Positions 37,898 through 49,493 of a DNA stretch of 64,000 nucleotides are shown here, one piece after another; the first letter of the stretch is position 1, and each line of letters starts with the position of its first letter. Below the pieces are notes generated by a model that worked only from the letters and a program-made list of their open reading frames with translations, was not told the DNA's origin and ran no database searches. Origin of the DNA: Myotis daubentonii (lineage: Eukaryota; Chordata; Mammalia; Chiroptera; Vespertilionidae); NCBI RefSeq assembly GCF_963259705.1, contig NC_081853.1, positions 248,001 to 312,000 on the forward strand, read 5' to 3'. Position numbers and translations under genes: made by a program.

Positions 37898-38378
37898 TGT
37901 GAGGCCCCCCAAGAGGGACCCTCACTCTGTCCCACAGATCGACGGCGACCCCAATCAACCGCAGGAGACGTCACTTGATGCAAAACGCAAGAGGCTTTAT
38001 TCTTTATTCCAGCGCGCTGGGGCCCAACCCGTACTCACACAAGAGCAGAGGAGTTGTGCCCCCAGCAAGGGGTTTTTCAGCTATTTATGTGCTAAAATCA
38101 CACATCAGGGAGGGGTTGCATGCAGGAGGGTAAGAGGAGCTTGATAGGGATAAGGCACTCCTTCCTGGTGTTTTACAGCCTGTTCCTCTCAAGGTTGATT
38201 GAAGCTGGGTTTACTCAACCCATCCTTTGTTGGGGCTATCTCCTGTAATAGCCTTGGGGAGGGCGTCATTCCCTCTGTTCCTATCTCTAGTGGGGGAAGC
38301 CTAGGGAGTTGAGATAAAACAGGCAGCTAGGCCTGGCAGCTGGGCCTGTGCAGTTTGTAACATTCTTTTATTCTTTCA
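37898..38378 (-). repeat. 5' LTR of the provirus, 481 bp
   Basis: Read on the minus strand, the LTR begins TGAAAGAATAAAAG and ends GGGGGGCCTCACA, so it has the TG...CA ends of a retroviral LTR. A TATA-like ATAAATAG lies at 38081-38088, and two AATAAA polyadenylation signals lie at 38003-38008 and 37996-38001. This gives an estimated U3 of about 320 bp, an R of about 75 bp and a U5 of about 80 bp. The start site is inferred from spacing only. It is adjacent to the PBS, which fixes the element's orientation. Confidence 0.95.
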
Positions 38379-38382
38379 TAGT
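38379..38382. repeat. Target-site duplication TAGT, right copy
   Basis: This is identical to 34555-34558. A perfect 4-bp duplication with both LTR ends complete shows a single, undisturbed integration. Confidence 0.96.
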
Positions 38383-39514
38383 AAGAATGTATTTACTTGT
38401 ACTTGAGTTGTTTCTTACACGTTCTTAACAATTTCTGGGAACTATCATTGTGTATTTTAACAGTTTTACCAAAATTAGACAGTTTGCTTAGAAGAATTTA
38501 CCGGAATCGTCAGCATTTTAACTGATTCACACAAAAAAACGCCAAAGCCAATCCTCCTTAATTGTAAACCTCAACACTATTCTCGTCATTCCAAGGCTTT
38601 AGACACCAATTCTGAGCCCTGTAAGCATGAAGTCTTAATATTTCAAAGCACAGTCCCGTGAAAACGCCACCGGAAGTACCCGGAGATGTAAGTATTACAG
38701 GTATTTGCGTCATTTCACAGCTTTCCCCTGTAAACCTCCGTGATAGAATACGACAGTAAATGTAGTAAGAATGTATTTACTTGTACTTGAGGTGTTTCTT
38801 ACACGTTCTTAATCATTTCTGGGAACTATCATTGTGTATTTTAACAGTTTTACCAAAATTAGACAGTTTGCTTAGAAGTATTTACCGGAATCGTCACCAT
38901 TTTAACTGATTCACACAAGAAAACGCCAAAGCCAATCCTCCTTAATTGTAAACAGAAACACTATTCTCGTCATTCCAAGGTTTTAGACACCAATTCTGAG
39001 CCCTGTAAGCATGAAGTCTTAATATTTCAAAGCACAGTCCCGTGAAAACGCCACCGGAAGTACCCGGAGACGTAAATATTACCAGTATTTGCGTCATTTC
39101 ACAGCTTTCCCCTGGAAAACTCAGATATAGAATACAACAGTAAATGTAGTAAGAATGTATTTACTTGTACTTGAGGTGTTTTTACACGTTCTTAATCATT
39201 TCTGGGAACTATCATTGTGTATTTTAACAGTTTTACCAAAATTAGACAGTTTGCTTAGAAGAATTTACCGGAATCGTCACCATTTTAACTGATTCACACA
39301 AAAAAACGCCAAAGCCAATCCTCCTTAATTGTAAACAGAAACACTATTCTCGTCATTCCAAGGCTTTAGGCACCAATTCTGAGCCCTGTAAGCATGAACT
39401 CTTAATATTTCAAAGTACAGTCCCGTGAAAACGCCACCAGAAGTACCTGGAGATGTAAATATTACCAGTATTTTCGGCATTTCACAGCTTTCCAATGGAA
39501 ACCTCCGTGATTGA

Positions 39515-42500
39515 ATACTACAGTAAATGTAGTAAGAATCTATTTACGTGTACTTGAGGTGTTTCTTACACGTTCTTAATCATTTCTGGGAACTATCATT
39601 GTGCATTTTAACAGTTTTACCAAAATTAGACAGTTTGCTTAGAAGTATTTACCGGAATCGTCACCATTTTAACTGATTCACACAACAAAACGCCAAAGCC
39701 AATCCTCCTTAATTGTAAACCTCAACACTATTCTCGTCATTCCAAGGCTTTAGACACCAATTCTGAGCCCTGTAAGCATGAAGTCTTAATATTTCAAAGC
39801 ACAGTCCCGTGAAAACGCCACCGGAAGTACCCGGAGACGTAAATATTACAGGTATTTTCGTCATTTCACAGCTTTCCCCTGTAAACCTCCGTGATAGAAT
39901 ACGACAGTAAATGTAGTAAGAATCTATTTACTTGTACTTGAGGTGTTTCTTACACGTTCTTAATCATTTCTGGGAACTATCATTGTGCATTTTAACAGTT
40001 TTACCAAAATTAGACAGTTTGCTTAGAAGAATTTACCGGAATCGTCACCATTTTAACTGATTCACACAAAAAACCGCCAAAGCCAATCCTCCTTAATTGT
40101 AAACCTCAACACTATTCTCGTCATTCCAAGGCTTTAGACACCAATTCTGAGCCCTGTAAGCATGAAGTCTTAATATTTCAAAGCACAGTCCCGTGAAAAC
40201 GCCACCGGAAGTACCCGGAGACGTAAATATTACCAGTATTTGCGTCATTTCACAGCTTTCCCCTGGAAACTTCCGTGATAGAATACGACAGTAAATGTAG
40301 TAAGAATGTATTTACGTGTATTTGAGGTGTTTCTTACACGTTCTTAATCATTTCTGGGAACTATCATTGTGTATTTTAACAGTTTTGCCAAAATTAGACA
40401 GTTTGCTTAGAAGTATTTACCGGAATCATCACCATTTTAACTGATTCACACAAGAAAACGCCAAAGACAATCCTCCTTAATTGTAAACAGAAACACTATT
40501 CTCGTCATTCCAAGGCTTTAGACACCAATTCTGAGCTCTGTAAGCATGAACTCTTAATATTTCAAAGCACAGTCCCGTGAAAACGCCACCGGAAGTACCC
40601 GGAGACGTAAATATTACAGGTATTTGCGTCATTTCACAGCTTTCCCCTGGAAACGTCCGTGATAGAATACGACAGTAAATGTAGTAAGAATGTATTTACT
40701 TGTACTTGAGGTGTTTTTACACGTTCTTAATCATTTCTGGGAACTATCATTGTGTATTTTAACAGTTTTACCAAAATTAGACAGTTTGCTTAGAAGAATT
40801 TACCGGAATCGTCACCATTTTAACTGATTCACACAAAAAAACGCCAAAGCCAATCCTCCTTAATTGTAAACAGAAACACTATTCTCGTCATTCCAAGGCT
40901 TTAGACACCAATTCTGAGCTCTTTAAGCATGAACTCTTAATATTTCAAAGCACAGTCCCGTGAAAACGCCACCGGAAGTACCCGGAGACGTAAATATTAC
41001 AGGTATTTGCGTCATTTCACAGCTTTCCCCTGCAAACCTCCGTGATAGAATACGACAGTAAATGTAGTAAGAATGTATTTACTTGTACTTGAGGTGTTTC
41101 TTACACGTTCTTAACCATTTCTGGGAACTATCATTGTGTATTTTAACAGTTTTACCAAAATTAGACAGTTTGCTTAGAAGAATTTACCGGAATCGTCACC
41201 ATTTTAACTGATTCACACAAAAAAACGCCAAAGCCAATCCTCCTTAATTGTAAACAGAAACACTATTCTCGTCATTCCAAGGCTTTAGGCACCAATTCTG
41301 AGCCCTGTAAGCATGAACTCTTAATATTTCAAAGTACAGTCCCGTGAAAACGCCACCAGAAGTACCTGGAGATGTAAATATTACCAGTATTTTCGGCATT
41401 TCACAGCTTTCCAATGGAAACCTCCGTGATTGAATACTACAGTAAATGTAGTAAGAATCTATTTACGTGTACTTGAGGTGTTTCTTACACGTTCTTAATC
41501 ATTTCTGGGAACTATCATTGTGCATTTTAACAGTTTTACCAAAATTAGACAGTTTGCTTAGAAGTATTTACCGGAATCGTCACCATTTTAACTGATTCAC
41601 ACAAGAAAACGCCAAAGCCAATCCTCCTTAATTGTAAACCTCAACACTATTCTCGTCATTCCAAGGCTTTAGACACCAATTCTGAGCCCTGTAAGCATGA
41701 AGTCTTAATATTTCAAAGCACAGTCCCGTGAAAACGCCACCGGAAGTACCCGGAGACGTAAATATTACAGGTATTTTCGTCATTTCACAGCTTTCCCCTG
41801 TAAACCTCCGTGATAGAATACGACAGTAAATGTAGTAAGAATCTATTTACTTGTACTTGAGGTGTTTCTTACACGTTCTTAATCATTTCTGGGAACTATC
41901 ATTGTGCATTTTAACAGTTTTACCAAAATTAGACAGTTTGCTTAGAAGAATTTACCGGAATCGTCACCATTTTAACTGATTCACACAAAAAAACGCCAAA
42001 GCCAATCCTCCTTAATTGTAAACCTCAACACTATTCTCGTCATTCCAAGGCTTTAGACACCAATTCTGAGCCCTGTAAGCATGAAGTCTTAATATTTCAA
42101 AGCACAGTCCCGTGAAAACGCCACCGGAAGTACCCGGAGACGTAAATATTACCAGTATTTGCGTCATTTCACAGCTTTCCCCTGGAAACTTCCGTGATAG
42201 AATACGACAGTAAATGTAGTAAGAATGTATTTACGTGTATTTTAGGTGTTTCTTACATGTTCTTAATCATTTCTGGGAACTATCATTGTGTATTTTAACA
42301 GTTTTGCCAAAATTAGACAGTTTGCTTAGAAGTATTTACCGGAATCATCACCATTTTAACTGATTCACACAAGAAAACGCCAAAGACAATCCTCCTTAAT
42401 TGTAAACAGAAACACTATTCTCGTCATTCCAAGGCTTTAGACACCAATTCTGAGCTCTGTAAGCATGAACTCTTAATATTTCAAAGCACAGTCCCGTGAA

Positions 42501-45500
42501 AACGCCACAGGAAGTACCCGGAGACGTAAATATTACAGGTATTTGCGTCATTTCACAGCTTTCCCCTGGAAACGTCCGTGATAGAATACGACAGTAAATG
42601 TAGTAAGAATGTATTTACTTGTACTTGAGTTGTTTCTTACACGTTCTTAACAATTTCTGGGAACTATCATTGTGTATTTTAACAGTTTTACCAAAATTAG
42701 ACAGTTTGCTTAGAAGAATTTACCGGAATCGTCACCATTTTAACTGATTCACACAAAAAAACGCCAAAGCCAATCCTCCTTAATTGTAAACCTCAACACT
42801 ATTCTCGTCATTCCAAGGCTTTAGACACCAATTCTGAGCCCTGTAAGCATGAAGTCTTAATATTTCAAAGCACAGTCCCGTGAAAACGCCACCGGAAGTA
42901 CCCGGAGATGTAAGTATTACAGGTATTTGCGTGATTTCACAGCTTTCCCCTGTAAACCTCCGTGATAGAATACGACAGTAAATGTAGTAAGAATGTATTT
43001 ACTTGTACTTGAGGTGTTTCTTACACGTTCTTAATCATTTCTGGGAACTATCATTGTGTATTTTAACAGTTTTACCAAAATTAGACAGTTTGCTTAGAAG
43101 TATTTACCGGAATCGTCACCATTTTAACTGATTCACACAAGAAAACGCCAAAGCCAATCCTCCTTAATTGTAAACAGAAACACTATTCTCGTCATTCCAA
43201 GGTTTTAGACACCAATTCTGAGCCCTGTAAGCATGAAGTCTTAATATTTCAAAGCACAGTCCCGTGAAAACGCCACCGGAAGTACCCGGAGACGTAAATA
43301 TTACCAGTATTTGCGTCATTTCACAGCTTTCCCCTGGAAAACTCAGATATAGAATACAACAGTAAATGTAGTAAGAATGTATTTACTTGTACTTGAGGTG
43401 TTTTTACACGTTCTTAATCATTTCTGGGAACTATCATTGTGTATTTTAACAGTTTTACCAAAATTAGACAGTTTGCTTAGAAGAATTTACCGGAATCGTC
43501 ACCATTTTAACTGATTCACACAAAAAAACGCCAAAGCCAATCCTCCTTAATTGTAAACAGAAACACTATTCTCGTCATTCCAAGGCTTTAGACACCAATT
43601 CTGAGCTCTTTAAGCATGAACTCTTAATATTTCAAAGCACAGTCCCGTGAAAACGCCACCGGAAGTACCCGGAGACGTAAATATTACAGGTATTTGCGTC
43701 ATTTCACAGCTTTCCCCTGCAAACCTCCGTGATAGAATACGACAGTAAATGTAGTAAGAATGTATTTACTTGTACTTGAGGTGTTTCTTACACGTTCTTA
43801 ACCATTTCTGGGAACTATCATTGTGTATTTTAACAGTTTTACCAAAATTAGACAGTTTGCTTAGAAGAATTTACCGGAATCGTCACCATTTTAACTGATT
43901 CACACAAAAAAACGCCAAAGCCAATCCTCCTTAATTGTAAACAGAAACACTATTCTCGTCATTCCAAGGCTTTAGGCACCAATTCTGAGCCCTGTAAGCA
44001 TGAACTCTTAATATTTCAAAGTACAGTCCCGTGAAAACGCCACCAGAAGTACCTGGAGATGTAAATATTACCAGTATTTTCGGCATTTCACAGCTTTCCA
44101 ATGGAAACCTCCGTGATTGAATACTACAGTAAATGTAGTAAGAATCTATTTACGTGTACTTGAGGTGTTTCTTACACGTTCTTAATCATTTCTGGGAACT
44201 ATCATTGTGTATTTTAACAGTTCTACCAAAATTAGACAGTTTGCTTAGAAGTATTTACCGGAATCGTCACCATTTTAACTGATTCACACAAAAAAACGCC
44301 AAAGCCAATCCTCCCTAATTGTAAACCTCAACACTATTCTCGTCATTCCAAGGCTTTAGACACCAATTCTGAGCCCTGTAAGCATGAATCTTAATATTTC
44401 AAAGCACAGTCCCGTGAAAACGCCACTGGAAGTACCCGGAGACTTAAATATTACAGGTATTTGCGTCATTTCACAGCTTTCCCCTGGAAAATTCCGTGAT
44501 AGAATATGACAGTAAATGTAGTAAGAATCTGTTTACTTGTACTTGAGGTGTTTCTTACACGTTCTTAATCATTTCTGGGAACTATCATTGTGCATTTTAA
44601 CAGTTTTACCAAAATTAGACAGTTTGCTTAGAAGAATTTACCGGAATCGTCACCATTTTAACTGATTCACACAAAAAAACGCCAAAGCCAATCCTCCTTA
44701 ATTGTAAACAGAAACACTATTCTCGTCATTCCAAGGCTTTAGGCACCAATTCTGAGCCCTGTAAGCATGAACTCTTAATATTTCAAAGTACAGTCCCGTG
44801 AAAACGCCACCAGAAGTACCTGGAGATGTAAATATTACCAGTATTTTCGGCATTTCACAGCTTTCCAATGGAAACCTCCGTGATTGAATACTACAGTAAA
44901 TGTAGTAAGAATCTATTTACGTGTACTTGAGGTGTTTCTTACACGTTCTTAATCATTTCTGGGAACTATCATTGTGCATTTTAACAGTTTTACCAAAATT
45001 AGACAGTTTGCTTAGAAGTATTTACCGGAATCGTCACCATTTTAACTGATTCACACAAGAAAACGCCAAAGCCAATCCTCCTTAATTGTAAACCTCAACA
45101 CTATTCTCGTCATTCCAAGGCTTTAGACACCAATTCTGAGCCCTGTAAGCATGAAGTCTTAATATTTCAAAGCACAGTCCCGTGAAAACGCCACCGGAAG
45201 TACCCGGAGACGTAAATATTACAGGTATTTTCGTCATTTCACAGCTTTCCCCTGTAAACCTCCGTGATAGAATACGACAGTAAATGTAGTAAGAATCTAT
45301 TTACTTGTACTTGAGGTGTTTCTTACACGTTCTTAATCATTTCTGGGAACTATCATTGTGCATTTTAACAGTTTTACCAAAATTAGACAGTTTGCTTAGA
45401 AGAATTTACCGGAATCGTCACCATTTTAACTGATTCACACAAAAAAACGCCAAAGCCAATCCTCCTTAATTGTAAACCTCAACACTATTCTCGTCATTCC

Positions 45501-48500
45501 AAGGCTTTAGACACCAATTCTGAGCCCTGTAAGCATGAAGTCTTAATATTTCAAAGCACAGTCCCGTGAAAACGCCACCGGAAGTACCCGGAGACGTAAA
45601 TATTACCAGTATTTGCGTCATTTCACAGCTTTCCCCTGGAAACTTCCGTGATAGAATACGACAGTAAATGTAGTAAGAATGTATTTACGTGTATTTGAGG
45701 TGTTTCTTACACGTTCTTAATCATTTCTGGGAACTATCATTGTGTATTTTAACAGTTTTGCCAAAATTAGACAGTTTGCTTAGAAGTATTTACCGGAATC
45801 ATCACCATTTTAACTGATTCACACAAGAAAACGCCAAAGACAATCCTCCTTAATTGTAAACAGAAACACTATTCTCGACATTCCAAGGCTTTAGACACCA
45901 ATTCTGAGCTCTGTAAGCATGAACTCTTAATATTTCAAAGCACAGTCCCGTGAAAACGCCACAGGAAGTACCCGGAGACGTAAATATTATAGGTATTTGC
46001 GTAATTTCACAGCTTTCCCCTGGAAACGTCCGTGATAGAATACGACAGTAAATGTAGTAAGAATGTATTTACTTGTACTTGAGTTGTTTCTTACACGTTC
46101 TTAACAATTTCTGGGAACTATCATTGTGTATTTTAACAGTTTTACCAAAATTAGACAGTTTGCTTAGAAGAATTTACCGGAATCGTCACCATTTTAACTG
46201 ATTCACACAAAAAAACGCCAAAGCCAATCCTCCTTAATTGTAAACCTCAACACTATTCTCGTCATTCCAAGGCTTTAGACACCAATTCTGAGCCCTGTAA
46301 GCATGAAGTCTTAATATTTCAAAGCACAGTCCCGTGAAAACGCCACCGGAAGTACCCGGAGATGTAAGTATTACAGGTATTTGCGTCATTTCACAGCTTT
46401 CCCCTGTAAACCTCCGTGATAGAATACGACAGTAAATGTAGTAAGAATGTATTTACTTGTACTTGAGGTGTTTCTTACACGTTCTTAATCATTTCTGGGA
46501 ACTATCATTGTGTATTTTAACAGTTTTACCAAAATTAGACAGTTTGCTTAGAAGTATTTACCGGAATCGTCACCATTTTAACTGATTCACACAAGAAAAC
46601 GCCAAAGCCAATCCTCCTTAATTGTAAACAGAAACACTATTCTCGTCATTCCAAGGTTTTAGACACCAATTCTGAGCCCTGTAAGCATGAAGTCTTAATA
46701 TTTCAAAGCACAGTCCCGTGAAAACGCCACCGGAAGTACCCGGAGACGTAAATATTACCAGTATTTGCGTCATTTCACAGCTTTCCCCTGGAAAACTCAG
46801 ATATAGAATACAACAGTAAATGTAGTAAGAATGTATTTACTTGTACTTGAGGTGTTTTTACACGTTCTTAATCATTTCTGGGAACTATCATTGTGTATTT
46901 TAACAGTTTTACCAAAATTAGACAGTTTGCTTAGAAGAATTTACCGGAATCGTCACCATTTTAACTGATTCACACAAAAAAACGCCAAAGCCAATCCTCC
47001 TTAATTGTAAACAGAAACACTATTCTCGTCATTCCAAGGCTTTAGACACCAATTCTGAGCACTTTAAGCATGAACTCTTAATATTTCAAAGCACAGTCCC
47101 GTGAAAACGCCACCGGAAGTACCCGGAGATGTAAATATTACCAGTATTTTCGGCATTTCACAGCTTTCCAATGGAAACCTCCGTGAATGAATACTACAGT
47201 AAATGTAGTAAGAATCTATTTACGTGTACTTGAGGTGTTTCTTACACGTTCTTAATCATTTCTGGGAACTATCATTGTGTATTTTAACAGTTCTACCAAA
47301 ATTAGACAGTTTGCTTAGAAGTATTTACCGGAATCGTCACCATTTTAACTGATTCACACAAAAAAACGCCAAAGCCAATCCTCCCTAATTGTAAACCTCA
47401 ACACTATTCTCGTCATTCCAAGGCTTTAGACACCAATTCTGAGCCCTGTAAGCATGAATCTTAATATTTCAAAGCACAGTCCCGTGAAAACGCCACTGGA
47501 AGTACCCGGAGACTTAAATATTACAGGTATTTGCGTCATTTCACAGCTTTCCCCTGGAAAACTCCGTGATAGAATATGACAGTAAATGTAGTAAGAATCT
47601 GTTTACTTGTACTTGAGGTGTTTCTTACACGTTCTTAATCATTTCTGGGAACTATCATTGTGCATTTTAACAGTTTTACCAAAATTAGACAGTTTGCTTA
47701 GAAGAATTTACCGGAATCGTCACCATTTTAACTGATTCACACAAAAAAACGCCAAAGCCAATCCTCCTTAATTGTAAACAGAAACACTATTCTCGTCATT
47801 CCAAGGCTTTAGGCACCAATTCTGAGCCCTGTAAGCATGAACTCTTAATATTTCAAAGTACAGTCCCGTGAAAACGCCACCAGAAGTACCTGGAGATGTA
47901 AATATTACCAGTATTTTCGGCATTTCACAGCTTTCCAATGGAAACCTCCGTGATTGAATACTACAGTAAATGTAGTAAGAATCTATTTACGTGTACTTGA
48001 GGTGTTTCTTACACGTTCTTAATCATTTCTGGGAACTATCATTGTGCATTTTAACAGTTTTACCAAAATTAGACAGTTTGCTTAGAAGTATTTACCGGAA
48101 TCGTCACCATTTTAACTGATTCACACAAGAAAACGCCAAAGCCAATCCTCCTTAATTGTAAACCTCAACACTATTCTCGTCATTCCAAGGCTTTAGACAC
48201 CAATTCTGAGCCCTGTAAGCATGAAGTCTTAATATTTCAAAGCACAGTCCCGTGAAAACGCCACCGGAAGTACCTGGAGACGTAAATATTACAGGTATTT
48301 TCGTCATTTCACAGCTTTCCCCTGTAAACCTCCGTGATAGAATACGACAGTAAATGTAGTAAGAATCTATTTACTTGTACTTGAGGTGTTTCTTACACGT
48401 TCTTAATCATTTCTGGGAACTATCATTGTGCATTTTAACAGTTTTACCAAAATTAGACAGTTTGCTTAGAAGAATTTACCGGAATCGTCACCATTTTAAC

Positions 48501-49493
48501 TGATTCACACAAAAAAACGCCAAAGCCAATCCTCCTTAATTGTAAACCTCAACACTATTCTCGTCATTCCAAGGCTTTAGACACCAATTCTGAGCCCTGT
48601 AAGCATGAAGTCTTAATATTTCAAAGCACAGTCCCGTGAAAACGCCACCGGAAGTACCCGGAGACGTAAATATTACCAGTATTTGCGTCATTTCACAGCT
48701 TTCCCCTGGAAACTTCCGTGATAGAATACGACAGTAAATGTAGTAATAATGTATTTACGTGTATTTGAGGTGTTTCTTACACGTTCTTAATCATTTCTGG
48801 GAACTATCATTGTGTATTTTAACAGTTTTGCCAAAATTAGACAGTTTGCTTAGAAGTATTTACCGGAATCATCACCATTTTAACTGATTCACACAAGAAA
48901 ACGCCAAAGACAATCCTCCTTAATTGTAAACAGAAACACTATTCTCGTCATTCCAAGGCTTTAGACACCAATTCTGAGCTCTGTAAGCATGAACTCTTAA
49001 TATTTCAAAGCACAGTCCCGTGAAAACGCCACAGGAAGTACCCGGAGACGTAAATATTACAGGTATTTGCGTCATTTCACAGCTTTCCCCTTGAAAACTC
49101 CGTGATAGAATATGACAGTAAATGTAGTAAGAATCTGTTTACTTGTACTTGAGGTGTTTCTTACACGTTCTTAATCATTTCTGGGAACTATCATTGTGCA
49201 TTTTAACAGTTTTACCAAAATTAGACAGTTTGCTTAGAAGAATTTACCGGAATCGTCACCATTTTAACTGATTCACACAAAAAAACGCCAAAGCCAATCC
49301 TCCTTAATTGTAAACAGAAACACTATTCTCGTCATTCCAAGGCTTTAGGCACCAATTCTGAGCCCTGTAAGCATGAACTCTTAATATTTCAAAGTACAGT
49401 CCCGTGAAAACGCCACCAGAAGTACCTGGAGATGTAAATATTACCAGTATTTTCGGCATTTCACAGCTTTCCAATGGAAACCTCCGTGATTGA
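39515..49493. repeat. HOR block C: A'-B'-R-S-T-U-P units alternating with V-W dimers
   Basis: Monomers A' (ATACTAC start, TGTGCATTTT) and B' (ATACGAC, CTATTTACTT, TGTGCATTTT) replace Q here. The unit at 41434-44120 is the fullest (A', B', R, S, T, U, P; 2687 bp). The unit at 39515 is the same without S and T, and the one at 44888 ends in a U-to-P hybrid. A 767-bp V-W dimer precedes the units at 44888 and 47958. U monomers at 40667 and 43354 share the rare GAGCTCTTTAAG, and the one at 46808 has GAGCACTTTAAG. The sharing shows recent copying among these units. Confidence 0.82.

Larger units (their letters stand above)
34559..38378 (-). mobile_element. Internally deleted class I endogenous retrovirus (provirus), minus strand
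   Basis: This 3820-bp provirus has two 481-bp LTRs, a tRNA-Pro-type primer-binding site, a leader with a splice donor, and a polypurine tract. It is flanked by a 4-bp target duplication, as gammaretroviral integrases make. The interior is 2858 bp, far shorter than a complete gammaretrovirus-like element. In element order it keeps the start of gag, an unrecognised 1.7-kb stretch, the end of RNase H fused to the C-terminal part of integrase, and the membrane end of env. No complete viral protein can be read. Base composition is more G/C-rich than the satellite except at about 36500-37030. Three LTR differences suggest a young insertion, but they are clustered (see findings). Confidence 0.96.
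33772..39514. repeat. Five-monomer HOR split by the retrovirus
   Basis: The order is Q 33772, R 34156, S 34540 (interrupted), T 38748 and a U-to-P hybrid 39132-39514. Nineteen bases of the S monomer lie left of the provirus (34540-34558). After removing the provirus and one copy of the 4-bp duplication, the S monomer is exactly 384 bp and the whole HOR is 1919 bp. No satellite sequence was lost at insertion, and the retrovirus entered an already formed HOR. Confidence 0.9.
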
